Shown here one piece after another: positions 51,901 to 60,114 of a DNA stretch of 64,000 nt; position 1 is the first letter of the stretch, and the number at the start of each line of letters is the position of its first letter. Source of the DNA: a virus. Under the pieces are notes generated by a model. That model was given only the letters and a program-made list of their open reading frames with translations. It searched no databases and was not told the origin of the DNA. Location: positions 18,574 to 82,573 of the IMG/VR virus record IMGVR_UViG_3300012924_000007. One strand, given 5' to 3'. The translations under genes were made by a program, and so were the position numbers.

Positions 51901-53591
51901 GCTCTAACAATTTTAAACCCTGCAATCCTTCCTCTTTGTTCTTCGGTCAAATCCGACTCTTCTATTGCTCTATATAAGGAAGGAAGGTCTATTTTTATAC
52001 CTATTGGATATATAGAATGTATAAAATTAGGATCATTATTTATGTTATTGTCATGTATAGGAGATACTGCACAGTCCGGGAATTTAAAGTGTCTGATTGG
52101 TTTTCCGGCCAATGCTCCCCATATTAAAGGATTATTAGGATAGGGGTCTTGGGATTCCCAGTAAGCAAATTCTCCATATTCATATGGACCAACGTAACAA
52201 TCATTACCTTGACCTGATAAAAGGTATTGCTCTGAATACCCTGTACGAGATGCGGTATTGTAAACCTTCCATCTAACAGTTGGTTGGGGATCTTCGCAGG
52301 GGTTTCTTTTTATTGCTGCTGCATCTAGGTTCTGTATGGAGATAATCTCTGTATCATAAGAAGTGGATTTTCTTCCTACGAGAGGAAATGACATACTTTC
52401 ACTTCCATCAGTGTGAGTAATAATTGCCTCTAATGCATATACTTCATCTCTAAAATGTCCTTTTATATTAGCAGTATTGACTCCGTTATTGTACGCTTCA
52501 AACTCATTATATGGTATTTTCCAAGTCTCCCAGACAAATTTTACTTTACTCCAGATTGACTGATAAATATCTTTTTTTCTAGAGGTCAGCCCATAAAAAA
52601 TAAGAGAATTATCTGCGGAAGTAACACCAGCTGCAATATCGTAGTAAGGGAATTTCTCAAATAAATCTGCTATTGCGAGGTTGATTTGTGTTTTGGTATT
52701 CCCAGTATAGTTATATGAAAAAGTTCTTGCAGTAATGGGGAAGGTTCCAACTAGCTTTGGTGTGGGGATTAAATTTATTGTTTCAAGAACTACTAAATTG
52801 AAATGATCATACAGACCAGAAGTATCTATATTATCAATATTAACATTAATAGATTTACTAGTAGTTTCATTAAAATTTGGAGTGATTTTATTATCTTTAA
52901 TAGATACTCCATTAGTATTTGAATAAAATGAAGTGGCTCCTTCCCCCAAAGCATTTGAATATTGGAAGAAGAATTGATAAGTTCCATAAATCAAGGAACC
53001 ACCAATATCTACAGAAATTGGTTTTATTACAGGAACTGTGAACTTAGGTTGTACAAGTAATTTATTACAATCTACTACACCTTCAATTTTAATTCTTTTG
53101 AAATCATTATTAGGGTCAATTTCTTCTTTCCAGGGAAGATCGTTCAAGTCTATGAATCTCCTATCATTATTTGCATCTGTCCAATATACTTGAGTAGAAC
53201 AATTTGTAGTCTTTACTTCAATGGTCTTTATTGGAAAGTTTCTATCAAATCCTAAACACGGAGAGGAAATGTATGTATTATAAGTACACATTCCGTCATT
53301 TACATAACCTATTTCACAAGCTCCTGTTAATGGATTGACAACCCAATATAATGTTTGCTTTATTTCATAAATGGGTTTTACACCAATGACTTTAAATCCT
53401 GCTGGCAGATAAGCACAGATTACATTAGCTCCTTCATTTTGAATAGCTACTTGTTTCCCATCAAAATTCTCAATCACGGAATTTAATGAGAATGAAGTAA
53501 ACCCTTTCTTAATCTGAGAAGGTATTGAAACAAGGTCCATCCCACCTACAGGTTGAGATATACTATTATTTATATTTTGCTCTTGGGCCAT
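48921..53591 (-). CDS. Tail muzzle/stabilisation-like protein (1556 aa)
   Basis: A very long beta-rich protein. The start (GGMDLVSIPSQIKKGFTSFS then LNSVIENFDGKQVAIQNEGA) resembles the opening of crAss-like muzzle (P22 gp10-type stabilisation) proteins that close the tail tip. The body is rich in Tyr, Asn and Pro with repeated beta-propeller-like strands (about 1180-1300). No enzymatic motif. It follows the ring-protein gene, whose TAA overlaps its ATG (TAATG), as in crAss-like genomes. Assignment is by order and N-terminal resemblance. Confidence 0.65.
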   Translation of the reverse strand: MAQEQNINNSISQPVGGMDLVSIPSQIKKGFTSFSLNSVIENFDGKQVAIQNEGANVICAYLPAGFKVIGVKPIYEIKQTLYWVVNPLTGACEIGYVNDGMCTYNTYISSPCLGFDRNFPIKTIEVKTTNCSTQVYWTDANNDRRFIDLNDLPWKEEIDPNNDFKRIKIEGVVDCNKLLVQPKFTVPVIKPISVDIGGSLIYGTYQFFFQYSNALGEGATSFYSNTNGVSIKDNKITPNFNETTSKSINVNIDNIDTSGLYDHFNLVVLETINLIPTPKLVGTFPITARTFSYNYTGNTKTQINLAIADLFEKFPYYDIAAGVTSADNSLIFYGLTSRKKDIYQSIWSKVKFVWETWKIPYNEFEAYNNGVNTANIKGHFRDEVYALEAIITHTDGSESMSFPLVGRKSTSYDTEIISIQNLDAAAIKRNPCEDPQPTVRWKVYNTASRTGYSEQYLLSGQGNDCYVGPYEYGEFAYWESQDPYPNNPLIWGALAGKPIRHFKFPDCAVSPIHDNNINNDPNFIHSIYPIGIKIDLPSLYRAIEESDLTEEQRGRIAGFKIVRANRANNKSVVAKGLLYNVGKYEKNEQTYLYPNYPYNDLNPDVFISNTKVSNHSGNNSDKRLDGFNTEDSKQRFTFHSPDTHFYQPNFVDSGYLKLETVEYGKTRSHFIEVQDNAKYKFLTSQSLFIAYALGLSSALNLDSGGGFLGIAPSVTVDIGPIASVFTASLQILKDIAQAKNYGYQYNSIGNYNNSLPVPNEQGIKNRPIETGRYLIEGVQSVNDIYQVNNKFRESSVYLKTSETFPFPHEVDTYLIPEDNSRYILSDSSTCDSPETVIERNISSFYGAIKRYVPDQYGRIFSYEVVDTGFLTPLYDEKGAKLKSVPTIFGGDCFINRIGLKRKHSFFLASTVKKDNEYDISLDQIPTVGYPTFYYSTSKIDTDVDFSNLQGYINNIIDTSAGTIIINILSGGVRPLTSGLMIFTTILKAYVESLGVANVNLDCPASPKNLTEEGKVYLFAYGIPYFFCESEVNVDYRQATNSKEGNFFPNVATDIPDDWLQEVNVPILLDNSYTYNQTYSKQNKENVFTHLREDYDPSKTCLFEFPNRAIYSDKSTLEETKNNWLVYRPVSFFDFPKEYGPLAALNGFENRQVLARFENKSLIYNALSTVNTSTLTAYLGNDQFFKSSPPLDFAETDLGFAGSQHKFFIKTEFGHITIDAKRGQIFILKGNTIDTLSNQYTDNWFQEYLPFKITNYFPTVDIDNNFKGLGLHGTYDAKYKRILITKLDYEPLNTEIKYIDSKFTLDGTEVSLQDSTLFCNRSWTLSYSFIPGINNWVSFHSYQPNYYISQPTYFQSGLNSDGSIWSHNTVYNKFNNFYGKIYPYIIEHPYFFENPNDQILQYVKDYTTALKYTDFYTYTEPDKTIYFNKAIIDNGQQCTGLLNLVPNDRNNLSQKLKYPKYNSISKDILVTKVKNYFNYNTFWDIVKNNDQPIYLKSCDFSLTNKELNSSNLDYGKKDFAKAKIMGKDLKVRHILDNQDNYKLITHFNLVQTQTSFT

Positions 53592-54502
53592 TAACGAATG
53601 TTAAACCTTCTAAACCTTTTATAAGACTTTTTGATCTCACGAACCTTTTTATCCAGTGTAGATTTCTTTGTTTCTATATCTGCTAGTATAAAGGCTTCAT
53701 CGTATTTTTGACCATATTGTAACCACATATCTTTACGTTGAGCATAATTCTCAGTTGAAGACTGCTTGTATAATTGATCAAAAACCATATATGTTATATA
53801 TGACTTTACGTATTCCTTTATTCTAAAATTATCAGGGACTAATTGATATCCGGTATCATCAAATCCTTCAGCATAGTATAATAGGTGGACTACTCCCGTA
53901 GAAAAGTTTGTCCTAAATACACAGTCGGCAACATCAAATGTATCCTTAGCAGTTGATCCAAAATTCCTACAATGAAGATTGCAATCTTTTAACTTACTGA
54001 TGTTCCCTGGCTTGAGTAGAAAATGCCTCTGAAATGAAAATACCGTTTCCCCAGTTACTTTATGTGTAACCCTGAACTTTTCAGGAATACCACAAGTATC
54101 GCAGGGGTCACAAGAATTGTATACAGGAACAGTAGTACAACATGGATCTTGTGGAGTAAAACACTCATTACAACTATCATCTATCCTGGTTACTCTACAA
54201 TCTCGTTGATAATAAAAAGAAGATTGATCTGGGTATCTTACATGACCATCGCTAGTACACAACCATGCTTCTCTTACGGCTTTGAAATCATCAGGAAGAT
54301 CTGCCTCAAAATCCTTTAGATGTAGGATAGTTTCATCTATCTTATAAGCACTTTTGCTTAGTTTACTCAAGCAATGACTTAGATATGTTTCAAATAATAA
54401 GTCATCCACTACACCTGTATCAAAGTAAGAACGTAATTCTTCTTTAACTTGAGCGAAAATGGGTTCTGGGGAAACAAACTCGTAATTATAGTAAGCAGAC
54501 AT
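53591..54502 (-). CDS. Tail ring/tubular protein, P22 gp4-like (303 aa)
   Basis: Starts MSAYYNYEFVSPEPIFAQVK at ATG 54502, just after the upstream TAA; another ATG nine codons earlier is less likely. The first 110 residues are helical and the middle has an unusual Cys-rich block (about 105-135, TPQDPCCTTVPVYNSCDPCD) that may bind metal. Size and place suit the ring protein below the portal in crAss-like and P22-like podoviruses. Assignment by context. Confidence 0.6.
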   Translation of the reverse strand: MSAYYNYEFVSPEPIFAQVKEELRSYFDTGVVDDLLFETYLSHCLSKLSKSAYKIDETILHLKDFEADLPDDFKAVREAWLCTSDGHVRYPDQSSFYYQRDCRVTRIDDSCNECFTPQDPCCTTVPVYNSCDPCDTCGIPEKFRVTHKVTGETVFSFQRHFLLKPGNISKLKDCNLHCRNFGSTAKDTFDVADCVFRTNFSTGVVHLLYYAEGFDDTGYQLVPDNFRIKEYVKSYITYMVFDQLYKQSSTENYAQRKDMWLQYGQKYDEAFILADIETKKSTLDKKVREIKKSYKRFRRFNIR

Positions 54503-54504
54503 TA

Positions 54505-55017
54505 TTAAAGGAATGAATTGGCTCCCCATTCTCGATATCTATCAATATAAGGGGAGTTTTCTTGTTTGAGGAGTTGTGCTACTTTCCTGGAATTAACTCT
54601 TGTAGCATTGAATTGCCAGATATATGTGAGATTTAGAAATGCTTCATGTTTAAACCACAGCCATTTAAATCTGTAACCATTTGTGTGAAGATTTGCGTGG
54701 TATACTTTTTTACCTTTCTTTTTAGATTCGACCCAGTTTACTGCTAAGGATATTTTTTCTACACCGCCAACTGTAAATTTATGAACTTGTTTTTTCTTAC
54801 TAATAGCTAATGAGCCGAATCCTTGGGGAAGTTTTACTTTCTCACCTTCTAAAATATAATGAGCATAAATAGAATTGGAGGTGTGGGATATCTTTTTAAA
54901 GTCTGCAAATGAGACTACTTCTTTGGGGTTTTCTCTGCAAAATTCTTCGTATACTGATTTTGCAGTAGTGAAGTATTCAGGGGCGATTCTATTTCTTTTT
55001 CCCGTACTTACTTTCAT
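54505..55017 (-). CDS. Small basic tail-module protein (170 aa)
   Basis: Unrecognised. Basic, with Lys-rich N-terminus (MKVSTGKRNRI), a Trp/His-rich centre (FKWLWFKHEAFLNLTYIW) and a loop ISKKKQVHKFTVGG. It overlaps the upstream gene's TAA (AATGA style) and lies between the two proposed ring genes; a gene of similar size is found here in crAss-like phages. May bind DNA or fill the tail channel. Confidence 0.6.
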   Translation of the reverse strand: MKVSTGKRNRIAPEYFTTAKSVYEEFCRENPKEVVSFADFKKISHTSNSIYAHYILEGEKVKLPQGFGSLAISKKKQVHKFTVGGVEKISLAVNWVESKKKGKKVYHANLHTNGYRFKWLWFKHEAFLNLTYIWQFNATRVNSRKVAQLLKQENSPYIDRYREWGANSFL

Positions 55018-55694
55018 TATCTACTTTGTTCGTCTATGTTGTTCGTGGATTTGTCTACAGGTATCTGATAGTAACGCTCTAAAATCTTTTGTGTAGTGTA
55101 AGTAACTACATCGTCCTCTAATCCTTTAAGTGTTTTAAATTCTAAATCAAGAGGGTTAATAGGACATTTTGATTTATCTGCATCACAGGAATATAAAGAT
55201 GGGTCAACAAACTGCTCTGTAAAAGCTGACATGCTTGCAAGTTCTATTCCTGATTTAGATAGGTACAAATAATCATTTAATATCCAAAAAGACTTATGCT
55301 CCTTTTTATTATTTAATTTTACAGAATTGGCATATCTGTTGGGATTGCTTTCTATAAACCTACTCTTCCTATTAATGCCCCAAACTCCTTGTACTGCTAA
55401 GTTAAATTTCGTACCTACTATTTTAGGTAGTTTGTTTACGGATCTACTTATTTTACAATCTAATTCCACATCACAACATTCAGCAATCGGAACATCTTTC
55501 AATGGTATACAAGAAAATAAACTAAAAAGATTTGGATCTGTCCATCCTTGTCTAGTATCGAGTCGTTGAACTACGAATTTAATATTTCCGGTCCTAAGTA
55601 AATCTAGGATGACCCTGTCCGATATTATCGTATCGGCAGATATTAATTTTGGAGAACTTCTAACTTGAGACACTAAATTTCTGACAGTTGACAT
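55017..55694 (-). CDS. Tail ring or adaptor protein (225 aa)
   Basis: Unrecognised by motif. The helical start (STVRNLVSQVRSSPKLIS) and mixed beta core resemble the small adaptor/ring proteins of podovirus tails, and three or four Cys (ECCDVELDCKIS, CDADKSKCP) are present. Its position between the metallophosphoesterase and the ring protein fits. Role inferred. Confidence 0.6.
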   Translation of the reverse strand: MSTVRNLVSQVRSSPKLISADTIISDRVILDLLRTGNIKFVVQRLDTRQGWTDPNLFSLFSCIPLKDVPIAECCDVELDCKISRSVNKLPKIVGTKFNLAVQGVWGINRKSRFIESNPNRYANSVKLNNKKEHKSFWILNDYLYLSKSGIELASMSAFTEQFVDPSLYSCDADKSKCPINPLDLEFKTLKGLEDDVVTYTTQKILERYYQIPVDKSTNNIDEQSR

Positions 55695-55700
55695 GTTATT

Positions 55701-57068
55701 TTATATTCTTTCTTCAAACTCAGTAACTTTTCCTGCTTTATAATCGTATATTACACAAATACCCGCCTGTAGAGCGCCGCAAAATAAATTATCATCATGC
55801 CACAAATCCGTTTCACTTATAGCTGGAAGTTGTCTCATTCTAACCCCATTCGCTTCATTTTGATTCCACTTAAATGAGATTTCCTTGTTATAATGTTTGT
55901 CACCCAGTATAATTTCTTTATATTTTGATTTACCCCATTCCTCTCCAAATTCTGTGGCAAACACTAATGGTAATTTTACATCCTTACAATTGCCATGATG
56001 GAAAAATAATACGGTGGAACCATAAACATGGGACTTGCGGGACTTTGGTGATCTGTCAAATTTTATATTTGACTCAGAACTGAAATAAGTTTCTAACGCA
56101 TGTGCCAGATAATATTCCTTAGTTCTGGCATGATTTCCTTGAATCAAAATTACATGAAGGGTATTACAAAATTGTTTCAATTTATTTATAGATTCTACCA
56201 TTAAATCATACCCAATTTCATATTCTTGATCCCAAGTGGATGAGGATGTTAAAGGAGTTCCTGCTGTAGTTTTAATATCAATAGTATCTGAATGATAATA
56301 ATCCCCTCCAATGACAAATACTATTTCATCTATATAGTGGGATTTGTAAGCCTTATATAACAATCCTTCCAAAACCTTTTTATAATCTTCTACATGCTTA
56401 TGAATATTCTTATTGTTTAAAGCTAACTTTCCAAGATGGACATCAGTAAGTGAAATCAATGCAGAACAAGGTCTAGCATAGACATCATTAACTAAAATGT
56501 CTGCTTTTCTAAGTGGGGTGTATTTAGAGGTGTAGTTTTCCAGGAAGGATTCAAATCTATTTAATTTTTCCTCAACTGAATTTTGTTCAATTAACTTAAA
56601 GTTGGCAGAATAAACAAATCCATTACTACGCTTCTTTTGCCATATCTGTACAAGTTTCCAGTTGCTTTTATCAATTTTACATTCTTTATAAATTTCCTCG
56701 TCTGAGAGAACTTCCAGTGTATGTGTAAAACTAACTTTAGCTGTTCCTTTTTCTTTATCTTGGATATGCTCTACAATCTCATTTTCAAGATCCGCTATGT
56801 AGTTTCCAGTTTCAGCTATAGTTCCAGGCCAGGGATTATCTTTAGTTAACTTGTAATTTGGATCATTTTTTGATAAAAATCCCCAAGAAGTTTGCACTGA
56901 TGTTTTTAATGTAGGATATTTGCTAACTTGTTTTTTATAATCTCTCCAGGTATGTCTTGCTACTTCTGCACTCTTTAAACTAAACCCAGTTGCCAAATCT
57001 GCCCATGACATTGTCTCACTTTTCCCATTCTGAAGTAAGTAGTTAATCAGATTCTGTTTGTTACTCAT
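55701..57068 (-). CDS. Calcineurin-like metallophosphoesterase with N-terminal HTH (455 aa)
   Basis: The metallophosphoesterase motifs are complete: D-x-H in LTDVHLG (Asp209, His211), GGDYYHSD, GNHAR with the catalytic His, and FHHGN. Two metals in this fold split phosphomono- or diesters. Residues 1-45 (LINYLLQNGKSETMSWADLA ... VARHTWRDYKK) look like a helix-turn-helix. It is first in the P57.1 operon, before structural genes. Similar enzymes occur at this place in crAss-like phages; the target (DNA, RNA or nucleotide signals) is unknown. Confidence 0.85.
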   Translation of the reverse strand: MSNKQNLINYLLQNGKSETMSWADLATGFSLKSAEVARHTWRDYKKQVSKYPTLKTSVQTSWGFLSKNDPNYKLTKDNPWPGTIAETGNYIADLENEIVEHIQDKEKGTAKVSFTHTLEVLSDEEIYKECKIDKSNWKLVQIWQKKRSNGFVYSANFKLIEQNSVEEKLNRFESFLENYTSKYTPLRKADILVNDVYARPCSALISLTDVHLGKLALNNKNIHKHVEDYKKVLEGLLYKAYKSHYIDEIVFVIGGDYYHSDTIDIKTTAGTPLTSSSTWDQEYEIGYDLMVESINKLKQFCNTLHVILIQGNHARTKEYYLAHALETYFSSESNIKFDRSPKSRKSHVYGSTVLFFHHGNCKDVKLPLVFATEFGEEWGKSKYKEIILGDKHYNKEISFKWNQNEANGVRMRQLPAISETDLWHDDNLFCGALQAGICVIYDYKAGKVTEFEERI

Positions 57069-57105
57069 TCATAGATATTTCTATTACAGTATGCTATCTG
57101 GGGAG

Positions 57106-57136
57106 TAAAGATACATATAAAACTAATAAATTCCAA
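57106..57136 (-). promoter_or_regulatory. Promoter P57.1 (- strand) with upstream boxes
   Basis: On the - strand, TTG (57136-57134), 20 bases, TATCTTTA (57113-57106). Two ATTAGTTT boxes (- strand; + strand AAACTAAT at 57120-57127 and 57140-57147) lie exactly 20 bases apart, one inside the spacer. The remainder of 57137-57209 is AT-rich without a clear hairpin. Confidence 0.7.
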
Positions 57137-57209
57137 ACGAAACTAATTAAATTAATTAGAATTGTTCATTAAAATGATTAAAATTAACTAATTACGTGAT
57201 GTAAATATT

Positions 57210-60095
57210 CTACACTTTTGTAAATGCTGGCGTACTTGGAGAAGTCCATGTTATAAACACCAAGGACTGGGCTGGGTATACCACACTACTTATTTGAAAT
57301 GTAAAATTAGTGGGATTTATAATAGTTACAACCCTACCTGTGTATCCTCCTGGATAGTTTGCAAGACTTGTAAAACCAAGGTTGCTGGTGTGGTTTAATA
57401 TTACTGTAACCCAATCTGCTGGTATTGCTGAAAGATTTCCATTGCCTTGAATAGTTGCTGGTGCAGGAGTAACATTCCCCCAAGATGCTAAGCCATCAGC
57501 ATCACTTACTAACACTTTATTGACCCCTGGCGATCCCCCAGTTATTTTTATTTGCCCGGCTACTTCTAGTTTTGAGCTGGGTATCGCTACTCCTATACCT
57601 ACATTTAAGTTCGGAAGTATTGAAACAGCTTTTGACATGGTTCTATTAGCACCTCCAGCAGAAGGCCCAAGTATTAAAGCGTTATTAGCATCTATCCCTA
57701 TTGAATGAGCAACTTGCCCTGATCTTGTTAATGCAATATAAGAATTATCGTTAGCGTTTGCAATTCTTGTTACCCCTAATGGTCCATATGATATAGTATC
57801 TGGGGCGGCGCCATCTGTACATTCTAGATCTACCGTCCTGATAGTACCCGATACTTCTAATTTAGTGTTTGGGGTGGATGTACCAATACCTACTGAACCA
57901 GTATTTGCAATAAATAACCTACTTAATGCATTTGTTCTGATATCAATGGGATAATTCTGTTCCATATTAATTATGGCTCCAGATGAATTATTATTAAATT
58001 GAATATACCCCGTTCTCGTAATATTTGCAGTGTTGTAAAAAGAGAAATAGCCGCTGTCATTTATTGCTCTAAATGTTTCGACGTTATTGACAACCAAATA
58101 AGTACCACCGTTAGTTAATATATTTCCACTCACTTCTAATTTTTGAGTGGGGTTCGTTGTTCCAATACCTACATTTCCTCCTATTATGGCTGTACCGCTA
58201 ATGTTGTAACTGGCTGATTGGGGAGATAGTGCTTGATTTTGTAAATAATTTACAGATCCTACTGAAGGAGCATAATTTAATGTTTCCCATGTTCCTGGTG
58301 AACCGGCAGTAGTGCACCTCCATGCGAATAGAGCACCTGTAGAAGGTGTATCGCTAAGTATTACTGTACCTTGGGACCACGTACCTGTTGTAGGAGCCTG
58401 GGTAGCAAACAACCCTTTTTTGTCCTTCACCTTTATTACAGACCCGTGCCCATCAATACATTGAACTTCAAAAGACTTCAATTTAACTGGATTCGTACCT
58501 CCTCCGCATATAAGAACATCTACATAAGCGACACTTGAAGTTACAGTAAAATAGATGGGTATGGGGGTATCTGAGCCAATTACATATGAACCGCCAAAAC
58601 CTGTACTTGGAGATAACGTAAAAGAAGGGAGATAGGTAACATAAGCTGGTGAACTTCCAGACAATATTGCTCCAGTTGAATCAAAACATCTTATTCTTAC
58701 TCTTCCGGAAAACCCAGATACCGATTCTGTCTTTACTACAAAACGTTTTCTTAAAGAAGTATCTATTCGTACCCCAATAGCTCTGGAATTTGGACATTGT
58801 ATATCTCCACTATTTAAAGTAATGCTTGTTGTATGAGAATACACATTTCCATCCGTAGTTATTGCAAAAAATAAATCATCCCCTATATAGGCTTCCGTAC
58901 TATTATATGGACATACTTTACTAGTTAAAGCGCCACTTTGATAAACTGGCTGATATACATCCGAAGTGATTTGAGACAATCTTGCCTTGGCTATACTAGA
59001 AGGTACTGTCCCTTGATCATCTGCCACTGCATTATTAGTCCCTACACCAACTTCAACAATATTCCCCCAACTTCCATTCTGTGTCCTTATTTGAATAGGG
59101 CTATTATCCTCACTTCTACAATTCATGATTCGATTGCCGACACCATGTTCTACCAAAACTGGAATAGCTTCTCCTGGTGATGCATGAGGAGCATCTAATT
59201 CAAACGCGGGACTATAAAAGTTGTTGTTATTATTTCCGGTATATATTCCGTCTTGTGAGGTTATCCTTATTCCATACCGGGTCAATCCATTTTTACTACC
59301 CGTAATACCTGCAAATCTCCCTCCGTAGAATATATTTTCATTACACCAACCATTTGCTTTATTCGTTAAATCAGCCCCTATTTTTCCATTGATGAGAAAG
59401 TTTACTTTAATTTGATTATATGAAAAACCTTTTGTATCACCAATAAATTGAGTTAATATAGTAAAACTTTCCACCCTTACAATTTCTATAGTGCAAAATT
59501 GTAAGTTTATAAATTTTATTCCAATATATGTCTCAATATTCCAATCTGCTAATGTAGAATTTATTACACTTAGTTTGTAATCTGTTCTGTTTGAAATTGT
59601 ATTGGTTTCTCCACAAATTATTGCAGGGGTAGTATTTACACCTGTATAACGTATTATACTATCACATATAACACCAATATTTGCAGGGATGGTTAAAGTT
59701 TCCCCAATAACAAACCCCTTTGAATTAGGAAAATATATTGAAACAGTATTTCCAGATGCTTGTAATGACTGGGCTGCTGTTATTGTTCTTATTATTCCAT
59801 TATTTCCAGATGAAGAATGCACCGTTAGGTCATCTCCAACTGCACCAAACCATAGCACGTTAAGACTTGTACCACTAACACTCCTTTTCCACCTACCCGT
59901 AGTTACTCCTGTAACTTGAAAAATTGTTCCTGCATTATCAGCAGATGTTGATGTAGTATCCCAATAGAATTGACCCCCGCCGCCGTCCCCAGGAGTAGCG
60001 TAACCCAATACGTTTACTCTGGCATTTGAATTGCCAATCTGTACTTTAAGGTCAGAGATAGTGTCGAATGTATATGTACTTCCGTTAAAAGACAT
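57210..60095 (-). CDS. Tailspike/tail fibre with repeated LEVSG stalk (961 aa)
   Basis: Residues 30-55 hold the GYATPGDGGGGQFYWD cap motif. The next 450 residues show strand-rich, Asn-rich sequence typical of a right-handed beta-helix (pectate-lyase-like) spike that binds or cleaves surface polysaccharide. The C-terminal third has three NVGIG-x-x-x-P-x-x-KLEVSG units, a stalk repeat common in Bacteroidota surface and phage proteins. No clear catalytic residues can be assigned by eye. Next to a related 752-residue spike. Confidence 0.75.
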   Translation of the reverse strand: MSFNGSTYTFDTISDLKVQIGNSNARVNVLGYATPGDGGGGQFYWDTTSTSADNAGTIFQVTGVTTGRWKRSVSGTSLNVLWFGAVGDDLTVHSSSGNNGIIRTITAAQSLQASGNTVSIYFPNSKGFVIGETLTIPANIGVICDSIIRYTGVNTTPAIICGETNTISNRTDYKLSVINSTLADWNIETYIGIKFINLQFCTIEIVRVESFTILTQFIGDTKGFSYNQIKVNFLINGKIGADLTNKANGWCNENIFYGGRFAGITGSKNGLTRYGIRITSQDGIYTGNNNNNFYSPAFELDAPHASPGEAIPVLVEHGVGNRIMNCRSEDNSPIQIRTQNGSWGNIVEVGVGTNNAVADDQGTVPSSIAKARLSQITSDVYQPVYQSGALTSKVCPYNSTEAYIGDDLFFAITTDGNVYSHTTSITLNSGDIQCPNSRAIGVRIDTSLRKRFVVKTESVSGFSGRVRIRCFDSTGAILSGSSPAYVTYLPSFTLSPSTGFGGSYVIGSDTPIPIYFTVTSSVAYVDVLICGGGTNPVKLKSFEVQCIDGHGSVIKVKDKKGLFATQAPTTGTWSQGTVILSDTPSTGALFAWRCTTAGSPGTWETLNYAPSVGSVNYLQNQALSPQSASYNISGTAIIGGNVGIGTTNPTQKLEVSGNILTNGGTYLVVNNVETFRAINDSGYFSFYNTANITRTGYIQFNNNSSGAIINMEQNYPIDIRTNALSRLFIANTGSVGIGTSTPNTKLEVSGTIRTVDLECTDGAAPDTISYGPLGVTRIANANDNSYIALTRSGQVAHSIGIDANNALILGPSAGGANRTMSKAVSILPNLNVGIGVAIPSSKLEVAGQIKITGGSPGVNKVLVSDADGLASWGNVTPAPATIQGNGNLSAIPADWVTVILNHTSNLGFTSLANYPGGYTGRVVTIINPTNFTFQISSVVYPAQSLVFITWTSPSTPAFTKV

Positions 60096-60114
60096 TTAAA
60101 TAATATTATTGGTT

